DNA of 64,000 nucleotides from Sinotaia quadrata. Its lineage: Eukaryota > Mollusca > Gastropoda > Architaenioglossa > Viviparidae. The notes under the pieces were generated by a model, which made no database searches, was not told the origin of the DNA, and saw only the letters and a program-made list of their open reading frames with translations. The stretch spans positions 67,323,259 through 67,387,258 of the forward strand of contig CM054181.1 in assembly GCA_028829895.1 (NCBI GenBank). Reading direction: 5' to 3'. Shown one piece after another: positions 24,946 through 63,794 of this stretch (within the stretch, counting starts at the first letter, position 1; the number at the start of each line of letters is the position of its first letter). The position numbers and the translations under genes were made by a program.

Positions 24946-25009
24946 GTTTAGATCTATTGTTTCACTGAATATTTATAAAATGATTTGCAATTTGGAAATT
25001 ATGCTAGAA

Positions 25010-26140
25010 GAAAGACTGAGGTGGATAGAAGAGGGGAAGGCAGTAGCAGGAAGGATGGGCCTCTCTGCAGACAAAACTAAAGAGTATGTGAAAGACTGTA
25101 TGGAAAGTCAAAAAATTAAAAATTGAAAGAGAAGATAAAGAAATGAAAGATAAGTGTGAAAGAGAAGAAAGAGATAAAAGATTACAGATTGGAAGAATGG
25201 AAAGTGACAGAAAATTGAAAATTGAATGTGATCTTAAACGAGAGGTAGCATTTGCCCAATTAGATGCCGAGAATAAAAGAAACAAAACTTGGCTTAAACC
25301 AACTGAAGATAGCCTAAAGATAAGTGAGAGGGTGGTTAAGGTTCAGGAAGTGAACATAAAATTTAATTTTTGTTCCTTCAATGGGAAAGAGGAAAATAGT
25401 AAAGATTATGTGCTAAGCTTTGAACTGTGGGCTGTAAGATTAGGCCTACTAGGAATTTTATGGATCTTCCAGTTAGTGACAGTATGAAGGGACAAGACAG
25501 TATGGTCTTTAATGGACTCCCAGAAGAACAAATGACATAGGGGGCTTATAAGACTGAACTGTTAGCATACTTTAAGGTGTCTAGATGTAGAGAAGGTTCC
25601 ACCAGTACATACAAGAATCAACCAACACATTTTTACAGTCAGCTAGTGAACTACAACATATTTTGACAAGGTGGTTTGAGCTGGACGAGGTGATAATTGA
25701 CAGTGGGAAAGATGTTAGGGATCACTTTGTGATTGACAAATTACAGACATCATGTCCTCCAGCACTTTTAGCTTATGTTAAGGACAGAAGACTGCAGAAT
25801 TTGACAGGATGGTTAAAAATAGAAGCAGTTGACAGATACGAAGAAATATATGGGACGTGTTAATCTGACTGCTAGGCATAAGTTTGAACCATGAAGGACA
25901 GTTAATGAACAAGTGATGCCTAGATGACAGAGTGACAAGCCAGATAGTAAAACTAAAAGGGGATTCTCTCTCATACCTCCATTTAGTGAGATGAAAAGAC
26001 TGGGTATCCGCTCCTCATCATGGGGAAAAAAACTGAACACAAGTAGCCACCCTGACAAAGGTATTAAAAATGAACCAGTGGTGTGCTTCAACTGTGGCAA
26101 ACCAGGCCATATCAGATGTCATTGCCCTAGGTTACATTAA
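25010..26140 (+). pseudogene. Decayed Ty3/gypsy-type Gag with SCAN-like region and zinc knuckle
   Basis: Three pieces in three different frames: 25143-25487 (Lys/Glu-rich coiled coil, then a capsid N-terminal segment), 25663-25863 (SCAN/capsid-like: ELQHILTRWFEL, RDHFVIDKLQTSCPPALLAY) and 26081-26140 (VCFNCGKPGHIRCHC, a C-X2-C-X4-H-X4-C knuckle, then TAA). This order matches Gag of metazoan gypsy elements with a SCAN-like capsid. Stops and frameshifts separate the pieces, and no protease, reverse transcriptase or LTR was found nearby, so it is an old dead fragment. Confidence 0.85.
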
Positions 26141-29100
26141 TGTGATAGAACTGGTTTAATTGAACAAGATCTTAATTTCTTGGTAAATTGTGTTTTTTTC
26201 AGCATATATGCAGAGCCAATTAGTTTGAAAACATCAGTACATACACACTAATGTAAGCATGCATGTGCACACATACGCACAAAACAAAAAACAACAAATT
26301 GTTAAAATAAATAATTCTCTGACCATATTTGTACATCAAGTTTATAACCTTTTTAATAATTCTTTTTTCTCAACAAATTCTAAAGGTAGTCTATTTACAA
26401 AAATTGTTTAGCCATGTTTGGATGTAAACAAAATATTCTGACAGCTAAATCCAAACTCTGATAGGCATTGTCTATCACTACAAAACAGACATAATGGAGA
26501 CTGAAGATGTATTGTCCAGGACAAAATGAAAACACAATGCACAATAGTTTATATTAATTATCACCAAATTCTAATAAATTTTCTAAAACTACTGTCATCT
26601 TTTAAAAAAAGTATTCAACAAATGTCAAAAGACAATTGACTGTTGTACACATTGTAACAAATACTTGCCATATTGAAAATTTAAACAAATTTTCACAAAA
26701 ATATATGAGCGATTCATCCATCCAAATATTTTCCACCCCATTCATTGGTAATTTTTACATTTATACTAAGAGTATGTTTAATACAACTCTCTACAGCTGC
26801 AGCATGCACACCAATCTGCAAACCATAAATGTACTGTCCAGGTGACTTAAGGTCAGTTAAAAACAAGTCTATTTCAACTTCAAGATGAGGACTAGTTTTG
26901 TTCTTTGATATCCAGGGATAAAGAAAATCACTTTCATTTCAAAACACCAACTGTTAATATAATTTTTGAATAATTGTTATTTAATGATTTAAGTAAAAAC
27001 AAAATACTCCATTTAAAATTAAATCACATAAATAATTATGTATGACTAAATGTGACAAGTCCACAATAATCAATAGTAAAGACGATATGCAGAGTTTAAA
27101 GTGACACTTATATTTTGCTTGTTTTTTAAGTAATATTCTTTCAGACAGGTGTGACATTAAACATAATCTGTATAACTGTTTGATTTTTTGAAGTCTTTGT
27201 AAAAGAAGAAAATGACAAATTAAAAAGAAGTACATAGTTTGAAACAAACTTCATTCAAAGTTTTATTTGAACATTGTTCAGATATGTTTGTAAAAATAAA
27301 GGTTTTGAGTGCATTCTTTTCTCCATTTTTTTTGGTAGTATAAATGTGAATGGTTGATAAATGCTACAAAAGACAACACTTTAGTAGTTAAAGCTGCTGC
27401 TGCTAATGTATACTTATTAAAATTAAAAATGATTGAAAGTTTAATAACATTTGTACTTTTATTATAAAGAAATTTCTTTGACTAAATTTTAAAAATGTCA
27501 TGAGTAATCTGATTTAAAAAATATCCCAATCTTGGTAGAGCTGACAGGGAGTGTTCTATTCAGGAATGACCATGTCTAAACTTTACTTAAAACTACATGT
27601 TCATTCATTTGTACAAAAAACATTCTGATGAGTAAATCTGTTTCAAAACGTGCACTTGCATTACCATTACTTGTTCAGTTTCAGCAGGTTATCAGCTCAA
27701 GACACTAATGTAAATATTTTGCTTTGGCATATGAAGTCTGAAATTTTGTCAAGGAGGAATACTGTACAAAGTTGTAAAATTGCCACTAGCATATGCCTGT
27801 GATGAAAAACAAGAAACAAAACTGCACTGTGAAATAACTTAAAAACATGAACATATTTCACAAAACAAAATGTTCCAAATGAGGGAACAAAACCAAATTA
27901 TTATTAATCTTGTTATTGTTAGAGAAATACATGTAAGTGTAACATTTTGTTCATTTAAAAAAAAAAGTAACAACAAAGAGGGGAAAACAGGAACAAACAG
28001 GAATGTTAGTTAAAAGATCTACATTTAAAGTTAATTTGATTTATGTAACAATGAGAATACTACATTCTTCACAACCATGGTGTGAGAAACATTGTTCGTT
28101 GGTTATCACAGTAAATATAGAATTTGTTTCTAAACATTTTATAAGTATTCAATTTATTTGACAATATTTTACAGAACACACGTTTGTATATGTGAGTAAA
28201 AGTAAAAGAGACACCAAATCTGCAGGTAACTCTTATGAGTTATAACAACATGCTGAGTCAAGTTACAAGAATGATCATCCCAATCAAAATTGTGGCAAAA
28301 AGATGATGTGCGACAGTTTTACATGAATGTTTTAGTGGCAAACTTTCTTTTCTTTTAGAAAACAGGTTGTAAAGAAGAACAAAAATAAAAACCAAGAATA
28401 TTTAACACTATAATGAAGATTTTCCATGCATTTTAGAAAAAAGAAAAAAAAAAAAGAGTGCATCTAAAAAAAAAAAATGTTGCTCAGAATGGCAAAAATG
28501 GTTCTAAGGACCAACTGCACAGATAATGGAAAAATAAATGTTGTACATGTTGATCAGTATCACAGGACAGTTAAAATTTAATTTTTATTTTGATGAGAGC
28601 AATTTCTTCATCATCTCTCTCTTATATAATTATTTCTATATCTTTAACTGTCAAATGATAAAAAAACCATCCAATTTTGTATATGAATAGAACTCCACAT
28701 TAATACTTTACACAGATACAACAAAGCAGCCATCTAATATGCCATATTCTCAAGGACTAAAAATTATGCAATTATTTATTACTTTCCAATTAAAGATATG
28801 GTTTGTGGCTATTATCTGTGATAAACTATTACACTGTTTACTGTCTGTGATGAATTAATTAGATTACATCTATCATGCTTCTATCAAGAACTGCATGATT
28901 TTCTGAAAGAAAACTTAACATTTACCATGTTTAAATATTCCCTCTTAGTAGGTTTTAGAAGTTATATTAGTATATTATTAAATCAAAGATTAATCTTTTA
29001 TTCTTTAAATATTAAATCTGACCTCGCAGACTGGTTTTAATTTACTGAATATATTTGTGTTGTTGGTAATGGAAAAACGTTTATGCAGTATTTCTAATGC

Positions 29101-32100
29101 TAACGTCTTAACTTTAGATGGAAAAAATGAAGATACTGTTCATGTAAGTCTTAAGAAATTCTGAAAAGTTAAATGGAAGTACACACCATGGAACTCAAAT
29201 AAATTGAGTAGCCCAGTAAGTAAATGTATGCGACTAAAACTGGAATTAATTTTTTTTATCTGAAGAGTATCTAAAGATTTCAACAGAGGATATCAACATT
29301 CTAAAACTCCCAAGTATACTGTCACTGTTAAAAAAAAAAGGTAATAAGCTTCTACTTTATATTTACTTAAATATGATTTGTACATAAACAACTATTAAAC
29401 AGGTGAGCATATTTTATTTGTTTATGCGGTATATCATGAACACTGAGAGTTGCTCCCACCTATATCTAGACTCTAGAAAAAATACACATATGCACACATA
29501 TATATATATAATTTTTTGTTCTGTCCAGAAGCACTTGGAACCTAAAAAGAATAAATAAAATATTAAATATAATGTCATCATAATAAAAATGACATTTCAT
29601 TGAAAAGCAATCCCACCCACTTAGCACCTGTCCTTTAACAAATCATAACAAAACAAATACAGTTTAAAAAAAAACTACCAATACATTATGAGTTATTTTT
29701 GCAAATAAATGATAAAAGACATTAAGCATATAATTATTTGAACTGTTGATGTTTTGAACAGGATTGACTTCACTCCTGAAAATTCACGAAGAGTCATGCT
29801 TATCCTTGAGAACAATATGTTATGACCATCACAAAACTATAACTGATGAGATATCAGAAGTCTTTAAGAGTTTACAATAATCACTACATTTTCAAAGGTA
29901 TACCATGAAAGGATTTCCTCAAACAGTTTAGTATTCTGCTATGACTAATCAACACACACACACACATGCTTTCATTCAGATTTTTCTAGCATGAGATAAT
30001 TTTTAAAAAATTAATGCATTTGCAAATTCATTTCTTTTTTTTAATTATTATTGTTATATTTACAATGGGACTGGATAGAGATACTGTGAAACATTTTGGG
30101 TAATACAGAAATGTGAACAAAATGGTATAAGAGAGATGCTGTGAAATGCTTCTATATAACAGATATTGTGAAACAATTTGGTAAAAATGTGTTTTCTGAG
30201 AAATACTCTGCAGCATTTCTGTGGTGAGCAATGAACTGAAACTGGTCTAATTTTTGTGATGAAAAATTTAAGTGGTCAACCAGTTAGTAATTACATGCAG
30301 TAGCATGCATTATGTTTAATAATTTTTAAACATGCCATTAATATGTGTCTGTGCATGTGTATAAATTATTAAAAAATGTAACAGTTTTCACTTCAAGAAT
30401 AAATTTTAATAAAATAAATCTACTAAAGCATATATATTCTAAAAAAAGTTATTATACATGTTCTACACAAGAAATATATTGTCCCCAGTATTAATGTTTT
30501 TTAAGGTTGTATTTGGTTAGCAGATATTTAGTGTGCTATTTAGATATTCCAAGATTAACGATAGTAGTATACATTAAATCTAAAAAGACATCAGATATGA
30601 TTAGTGTGTCATAAAAACCAGAGACCAATTTCCTGTATATTTAATAATCCTTTCACTGCCAAAACTTTAAATAAAAATATGACACCTCTATCCTAAGAAT
30701 ATTTTATAATAGTTTACTATACTGATGCATTTAAAAGCTACTGTAAATAAACAAAGACACAATATATAACTCTAAGTTTAGTGTTTTGCTTTATCTTAAT
30801 TGCTTAAATAAAAATGCAGTTTTTATAAATACTTATCTTAAAATTAATTTAATACTCTTTTAGATAATTTTTGAAAACTTCTAATTTGAGGAGTGGGCTT
30901 GTTGCTATGAGAGATCCATAACATTTTATTTTTGCATGAGAAAACGAGTTTTTCAGAAGAGCCCATAAATTAATATAAAATAAAGTTATTTCATTCTAGA
31001 AAAAGTCAGAAAGTGTACTTTGTAACCTCTTACATGTATTTTACCACCACCACCTACATTCTAAACAAAAACAAGTCTCCAATCTAATTACCTCTTGTGT
31101 GCATAGACTTTGTGTAGAGCAGTCATTTTCATGGTATAATCTTGCTGTAGTGGCTAATTGCATTCAATTTTCATTTTTCCTTTGTTTGAAAATGGTGCTA
31201 TTATTACTAGAAAAAAAGCAAATGAATCCTTGGCACTGTTTTTGCAGGAGGACTTATATATGTTTCATGTCAGAAAGTTGTTAAATATCTTCAAGAATTG
31301 TGTAATAATTTAAAACTTACAGATGATCTCTCAGCAAATTTGAATTATTATGTTAAATGGTGGCTTTTTGGTAATCCATCTATTCCACAATGCAATGGAA
31401 AAGTATATCTTTCAAATCTCTAAATACAGATCTTGAGCCCAAATTTACTAAACTAGTTTTAAGTGAGGTCATTCAGTAACATTATCATATAATTTTTGTT
31501 AGTTAGCTTCCAACATAAAGAAAATCCTATTTCCTAGCACAAAGGAAATCTGTAGAATCTTACACTTTTCTTTTTGATGCAAGTATGTACATCTCAGATT
31601 GTGAAGGGGTTATTATTGATATTCGTAAGTCAAAACTCAAGTGAAAGAACCTATATGAAAGGTGGCTAATTTGGCATTAGTGTATTTGGCTTCAAGGGAC
31701 TTTACTGGTCTATGCCAGTCAAGCAGATATTGACTAAATTTTGAGTCCTAGCTGAAAGACAAAATTATATAGTGAAATAATCTACAGATTTGAAACAAAT
31801 GTACAATTTAAAACAAAATTTTGTGTTTTTTTTCAGAGTATCAGAATCAGCATCAAATTTGCATGAATGTACTAAACAATGAAAAAAGGCAATGATATGT
31901 GTGAACAGGTACACACCCACAATTGAAATATTTAAACATTACATCAGGATTTTTACCATTCTTATATACACATTAGAATTTGACACATTTCTTGCTAAAA
32001 AAAATAATTTTTAAAAAGTATATGCACTTTCATATAACACACATCTGGCTTTGATCACAAGTAAAAATTAAAGAATATATGTTTTACTCATGTTCTACTA

Positions 32101-32257
32101 TAAAGAATAATTTACTAGTATAAGTAAAAAATTTAAAAAAAGTTTTAATCATGCTTTAATGTAAAGATTATTTCACCATTGAAAGTTTTATTGCACTTAA
32201 TACACCTTTGATTAATAATGTTTTTTTTAATGCTGAAAAACTATCTGATTTATTCAT

Positions 32258-32385
32258 TGGAGGCTACAGGCCTTGTTCTGTTAAGCCACACATCTGATGA
32301 GGTCACAGGCCTTGTTTTGTCAAGTCACAGATCTTTGGAGGTCAGAGGCCTTGTTCTGTCAAGTCACACATCTGAGGTCATATAT
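32258..32385. repeat. ~42-bp tandem repeat, 3 copies
   Basis: Unit contains caggccttgttctgtcaagt and cacacatctgaggt. Confidence 0.88.
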
Positions 32386-33832
32386 AGTCAAATATAGTGT
32401 AAGGCAAAATATATTACACAACATTTTCTTTCCCAAGGGTGAATTATATTACTGACAGGATTTTTAATAAATTTTTTACCTATATATGTACATTTTAACA
32501 TGAAGAGTGACAATTTAAAAAATGATGAGGACTTACTTATTAGAAGGCTTTTCTCTTGATAGTAATATAAATAATTTATATTTACCATATAATTGTTTAA
32601 ATTAAAGGGAAAAAATCCCATCAAACCATTCAGTTTAACTCAAAATAAAGTTAATCACTCTGCGTGATTCCATTTCAGTTTATTGTAAACTTCAGGTAGG
32701 AATAAGCGATAATCAAAATCAGTGACTGAATAAACAAATACTTCATTGTTTACAAACAGAATACTAAGTTGTTTCTACCGTTGTAAGTAATATTTTGCAA
32801 GAAAAGGTTCATGTTTAATAAATGGCTTACTGTAATCAGTTATTCATCACCGACTTGCACTAGCTGCTCATATTGAACTGCGAAGGAAAAAATTGAATTC
32901 TTGCTATCCTAAAAGGATATTAAAAGTGAATAATCATACTGCAAATAAAATATTTTATTTGTCATATGCTACACCTCTTATTAGAGTTCTCAGCCCAACC
33001 AGTGTTTATTGGCCATAATTTATGTGTTCTGAGGAAATAAAGTGTACCAAGTCATTTTTGTTATAATCATAATTACAAGAAAGCATGACTATGTTCTTAA
33101 TTTTGCTAGTTTTAATAATACCAGCAGACTTCCTTCTATTTAACACCCAGGATCATTTGCCTCAAATTCTTATACTTTTACATCCAAAATGATAAATGAT
33201 AAGCCTACCATAAGGTGTTTCAAACATTTGTGGAACAATGTGACAATAAACATATCTTAAGGAGGCTTGAACAAATGTGGAATTATAACAAACAGATCTT
33301 AAGGAGCATTTCAAAATAAGCAACTTAAGTGCTAATGAAGTAATTTCAATTAAATTAAAAATTCTTTTAATTCAAGAAACCAATTTATTATTTATAGACC
33401 TATACAACAAAGGTTGTTTCTGCAGCAAAAATACCTGTAAATAACCTCAAATTTGCTTAAAGTAAGCTAATATAAAATCAAATAACAAACAGATGACAAA
33501 TCACCAAAACAAAACTTTTGGTGTGTGTGTGTGTGTTTATGTGTGTGAAGGAGAAAATTACCACAGTATAAAGAATTATTTCAAATAAATATATGAACCT
33601 CCCATAAAACTGGGGGCAAGGGCGAGAGTGGGACAGGGATGATAACAACCATTTGCACGTTCCAATAGTTAACACAATAAATGACAACACTTAACAATTA
33701 TGTGGTTAGTCGGGTGAAGGTCGGGTATCCTTATTTTAGCCACTAGTTTATATTAGCCAAAAACAAGATAGAGATGATCTGACAAGATAAATCTGCAATT
33801 TTCACTTCCATGGAATACATAATATAATAATA

Positions 33833-33838
33833 TTTATT
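33833..33838 (-). promoter_or_regulatory. Candidate SPIRE polyadenylation signal
   Basis: Reverse-strand AATAAA about 410 bp after the stop. Other AATAAA copies lie farther left, so the true 3' end is uncertain. Confidence 0.3.
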
Positions 33839-34248
33839 TTACTATAGTGTCATTTAACTTGCTTAATGAGCAAAATGATATTTTTCACAATAAATGCTGA
33901 CATGAGCAGTCAACAAAAGGTGAAGTTAAAGAATAGCTAAGCTATCTGATGACCTTAAAGAGTTAACAAGACTGTCAAACAAAAAAATGAACAAATTAAT
34001 ACATTGCAGCAAACAATTCAAATTATGTAAAGTGTTCAATATTGTTGGTATGCATGTCAGCTGAGAAATTTCTGAGGAAACAGTTTCAGAAAATAACTGA
34101 AATTTTATCACAACAGAGACAATAGAAAGTAAAATATCTCTCAAACTATTTGGTTATAATTATAAATACACAAACAAGAAAACAAACAAACATGACGCAA
34201 TGTATAAATATATAAATGAGGTGAGAGAAACAAAGAGTTCCAACTAAA

Positions 34249-59221
<24,973 letters not shown>

Positions 59222-59639
59222 CTTTAAAAAGAAACAAACATAAGCATATGTAACAAATAATAATAATAATGGTGATATCACAGCAGCCGTAATCTTAAAA
59301 GTTCTAAGCACTTTATAATTACAATAAATAAAATATGCATCAACACACAAGATACTGACAATGCAAAAGAGAATCAATATTAAGGTGAAGCAAATATGGA
59401 ATAAAAGAAGAAAATTATTAATAATTAGGAATGTATCTTTAATGCAATTTTGATTGTGATTGTGATTGTGAGTCCAATGGTTGTTCATTCCAGATGGTTG
59501 GGCCCAGATATTAGAAATAATTCTGACTGAAGGTGTCTCATGGTACCTGTGATAGGTAAAAAATATCTTTTACTTTTGGATATAGATAGAGAGCAATCTC
59601 AGACATAGGAAGCTCAGTCATGAAAGACAACATATCTAT

Positions 59640-59830
59640 ACTTGGAGCTGGTGCAGGCGAACACTTACTTTTTGCTCAAATGGTTTGTGGTTTGATTCCA
59701 GCTCAGGGTGACAAATTTCCTTTTTGTTAGTTCTTATTTCTAACTAGTGCAAGAGCTTACTCCATTGGAAAGAATGACAAAGCATATTCTTTGTGCTACA
59801 AGATGTACTTATTAAAGATATTTTGAGATT
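59640..59830 (+). mobile_element. tRNA-derived SINE-like copy
   Basis: An A-box-like tggtgcaggcg (about 59649-59659) and a B-box ggtttgattcc (59689-59699) stand about 30 bp apart as in tRNA genes. Sequence around them (agctggtg … ccagctca) suggests a tRNA fold, but the rest does not form a convincing tRNA and runs into a non-tRNA tail. Ends uncertain. Confidence 0.6.
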
Positions 59831-62083
59831 TAAAAAATAAAAGGAAGGGCTTTTACTATTACATGGACAGCCACAAACAATCTCTAAGGCAATACATCAT
59901 TCCTTTTCAGTACTTGTTTCTCCCTAGGTACCCATGTTCAAAATCAATAAATGAAAACCTGGAGGCAGACATTAAAGTTATATCAATAAATAAACAGTTA
60001 TTATGCATGTTGTGCTTCTTAAATGATTGGCACCATTAAAATATCTCCAGTTGACCAGAGAATATTTATATAGTTTTTCTGTAGTTTAAAAAAAAAAATT
60101 TAAAACAAGCCCCCTTCTGAGAGCCTTTTGAGAGGAATGTTTTAGGATTGTATAACTTAAATTCTAAGTGCACTTTATTTCAATTTTGTTATTGGATTTA
60201 TGTGTTTTATGAATTAAAAGATAGAAACTGCCAAACTTAGGCAAGACAACACTAAAAAGAGATTTAAAGACTGTAGTTATTTGTCAAGATAATGAAAGAT
60301 ATAAAAGATATAAGATGACGAAGAGATATAATGTGAAAATTCATTAAGGAATGAGGATGGCAAACAAAAAAAAAAAGAGGCATTTTGTGCCAGTCTTTTA
60401 AAAGAAGAGATACATTGACAAGAGAACCGTAGGGTATATTACCATAATTCTTTAAAATAAGGAAGAATGAAAGAAAAAGTTATGACTGATATAATAGAAT
60501 ACCTTCAGCGTAGGATAATAGGATATACCCAAATTAGTATAAAATTTGTCTGATAGACAACAAAAATTAGATACATTCAACTTAAGAGAAAATGCCTCTC
60601 AAACACACACAACAGAAATAGGAGAAGAGGAGTAAAAGCTTGCTTGATGATCAAAACATCTAAAACAAAAAATAAATTATATATTTAAAATATCAAACAA
60701 AACATACAAGAAATCTACAACAAAATAAATAAATAACAACGAAAACAACCAACAACTGTGCAAAATATCTTAAATCTTTTAGGTAAAAAAAAAATTACAT
60801 ATGGTGCAATGATAAATTTAAAAAACAAAAAAATAAAAAGACCCATAATCTCAAGAATAAAACCATTTACTTATATAAAATCTATAACAAAACACCTGAA
60901 AATGCATACATCCGCACAGTTTAAAACAAGATGCTGTAAAACTAAACACATGTATATTTAAAAACAAAGTGAAAACTGCTCAAAATCGAAAATAAAGACT
61001 ACAAAAATAAAAAATAACAATCATAAAATCTAGAGCTTGAATATATAAAATCTAACCCAAAATATCTCATTCCTGTCCCTATCAATATTAAAGGCAGGTT
61101 CTTACACTCCCACATTTGGGGAGGGGTGGGGATATCTGACTGAATTAAGATCTCCAGCGAAGTTGTCAGTAACCTAAATGTCAGTAACCTGATCCATGTC
61201 ACCACAATATGACCTGGTATTGCTGTACTTCCATCTGCAATAGAGAATTTCTAGGTGGAAAAGTGGCCTTTCCCCCTGGCATAGATTGAAGGGCAGGCGC
61301 ATGTGCATGCACAACACACACACACATTTAGATGAAGTGTAGAGAATCACAGTCAAAAGTGCTGCTGTAGTAACCATTGTGATGTACTGAATGCAACTGA
61401 ATGCTCCAAAGCAATAAATGATATAGTTTCACTCTTCAGTTCAATGATGGGTTACTTACTAATATCATTTAAGCAGCCTCTTGTATACCTTTCATACGAA
61501 CTTCTAATTTATACATCAGAACAATTTTTGTTTTCAGCTCACTATTTTAATAGCTTCACAAGTACTTTTGACTTCTGTTGCTTAAAATGTGCTAAATTAA
61601 TAATAAACAACTACCATGAGATGTTATTTCATTTTTTAATTCCCCCCCCCCCCCCCCCGGTCCAGTGCACGGTTCAAATATGGATCTGCCTTCGCTTCAA
61701 GTCTTGTAAAATTTACTTCAAGTCTTGTAAAATTTAGAGTCTCGGGAGTTGGAACATTTTTATGGACTGATTCCATGACTCTGACTCCTTTGCCCCAGTA
61801 TAATGTGTGATAGGTCTCACCCTACAGTGATAAGACTATCATATAACTTTCATGTTTTTCCAGGTGTGGCCTGCCTTTCTCTTTGACAGTTCTCTTTCAG
61901 AGGTCAGCCTGGGTGGAGGCGTCTGTCAGTTTCCATAACAGGAGTGCCAATCTTTGTTTATGTTTTAATTTTAAAATTTTCAGCTGGGCAGTGCAGCATG
62001 TACAGGCTGCAGAAGTTTAAATAAAACCCCAGAAAAAGACTGGGTTACACTGAATTGAAAGGTTCACAAATCTAATGAGAGCT
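59831..62083. other. Sequence upstream of the last recognised SPIRE exon, part 1
   Basis: Presumed SPIRE intron. AT-rich to about 61000, then less so. A run of 17 C lies at 61642-61658. No WH2 or KIND exon recognised. A weak exon-like minus-strand segment near 61880-61925 is discussed in the findings. Confidence 0.5.
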
Positions 62084-62110
62084 CCCCCCCGCCCCCCCCC
62101 CCCCCCCCCC
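62084..62110. repeat. C-rich tract (7 C, G, then 19 C)
   Basis: Near-homopolymer run interrupted by one G; the minus strand is a strong G-quadruplex candidate. Run length may be inaccurate in the assembly. Confidence 0.9.
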
Positions 62111-62859
62111 GCTTAAACTAATGTATACACAACTGAAGAAAAAGATGATAATGTATACATATTAATTATAGATGAAAGACAAAAAAATTTACACATAGGT
62201 CTCAGAGAGATCTGTTGAAACTGAAACATGTCCCACAGTGAGATGCAAAGATGTCATTTAAATGATGATAGCAAGCAAACTGCAATATTATATACACACG
62301 TCCATTTTGTATGTACTAGCACCTGTATTGCTGTCCACTATAGGCTGCATATGCATTAAATGGACTATTAAAAAATTAAACTCAGACTCCACGAAACACA
62401 TTCAAACACTTTTGCATTTAATGGGCCAGTCAGAGACAGTTTTTGTCCCAATCTGATTTCAAACACACTTTGTATTTTCGTGTATTATATACGTGTTTTG
62501 CCTCGAACCACAGACTTGTCCATCACTAAGTGACTTGTGAAATGTAATTACAATTACCGTATAAAAGTCTTCAAGCCTTAAGGGTCGGGTTCAAAGAGGA
62601 AATTTTCTCAGGCAACCCAGATCGGTTGTTCAATGGTGCATACATTTAGCCATTAAATTATCTTTACCTCAGAACAGACAGACTTCAAGCCATTATGGAC
62701 TGGGTTCAAAGAGAAAACTTTATCAAGCGATACATCCACAATTCAATGGAGCAAAAATGAAGCCACAATGGATGTCAGTAATCAACCTCAATTACGAATT
62801 GCTGGCCTGACTGCTGGCACCAGTGTCAGTAATAATGCTGTCAAAGAGGGTCAATAACT

Positions 62860-63095
62860 TTTCGCAAAAGCAGGATGAGAACTCGTGCAAAAGAGGAACA
62901 AAAGCTTCTTGCAAAAGAGGGATGAGGACTTGTGCAAAAGATGTTCAAGAACGTCATGCAAAAGAGGGACGAAAGCTTTGTGCAAAAAGGAAGAGAACTC
63001 GTGCAAAAGAGGAACGAAAACATCTTGCAAAAGAGGGACGAGAACTCTTGTGAAAGAGGGACGAACACTTCGTGTGAAAGAAGAATGAGAACCAA
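62860..63095. repeat. ~24-bp minisatellite, ~9 copies
   Basis: Unit approximately tcttgcaaaagagggacgag plus aact. The 8-codon unit leaves frames open on both strands. Confidence 0.92.
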
Positions 63096-63634
63096 GTTTT
63101 CAGTACCGAAAGCTTTCTGTTGAAGTTCACTGTCTGTCTACCTACCATTAATGAGCGATAGTTTTTGACGGTTACCTGCACTTACTAGAAATATAACTGT
63201 CCATAACTGAAACAGTAAGTGAGGAACTATAACAATAATAAAATCGGCCAACATATTTTGTCACTTACAAATCAGTTGCAAAATTAATCTCTCTTGAAAC
63301 TTAAAAAAATATCCACCAACATCCTCCATATGAATCTAATTTGTAGCACATCGTGCCAGACTTCCTCCAGGCAAGCAAGTCCAATTCCCCTGCAGCGTGG
63401 GTTACTAATGATGACCCAAACAGAACTGAAATAACTGACAAGGCTAATACCACGAGCAATGGTGCGCGAGGCGGAAAGAGAGAGTATGGCAAAGGAGATG
63501 CACAAAATCTATGGGCATTAACTTAATGGCCTCATCACACGGTAAAACAAATATCTTAACAAACTGTCTAGGAAAACATGTATATTATTTTTTCCGCCCT
63601 ATACATACATGGTAAAACAAGGTCACATAACACT

Positions 63635-63794
63635 CAGTGCCGTCTGGGCAGTTGTGTGTGTGTGGGGGAGGGGGCCTCATGCTAATCTGTGTGGTGACTT
63701 GCTGTCAACTTTTATTTCTGTGAGTGATTGTGAAGGTTGGGGCCCCAATGCACTGCTTTGCCTGTGGGCCTATAATGCTGTTAAGTCAGCCCTA
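63635..63794. mobile_element. 160-bp hAT-type MITE with 8-bp target duplication
   Basis: Flanked by perfect ATAACACT at 63627-63634 and 63795-63802. Left end CAGTGCCGTC, right end on the other strand TAGGGCTGACTTAACAG, imperfect inverted repeats resembling the common CAGGGCCGTCTTAA hAT terminus. No coding capacity; contains a GT-rich and a G-rich run. Confidence 0.85.

Larger units (their letters stand above)
26141..34248. other. Gene-poor stretch before SPIRE
   Basis: About 8 kb of AT-rich sequence with no coding signal. Part may be a long SPIRE 3' UTR. I note a short AT microsatellite near 29497 and a 42-bp three-copy repeat at 32258-32385; otherwise nothing recognisable. Confidence 0.55.

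Noticed and set aside
59640..59715. Functional tRNA gene
   Set aside because: Boxes are present but no complete cloverleaf can be drawn; a SINE is more likely.
62823..63181. Several overlapping KRG/CKR-rich ORFs
   Set aside because: Open frames on both strands from a 24-bp minisatellite.
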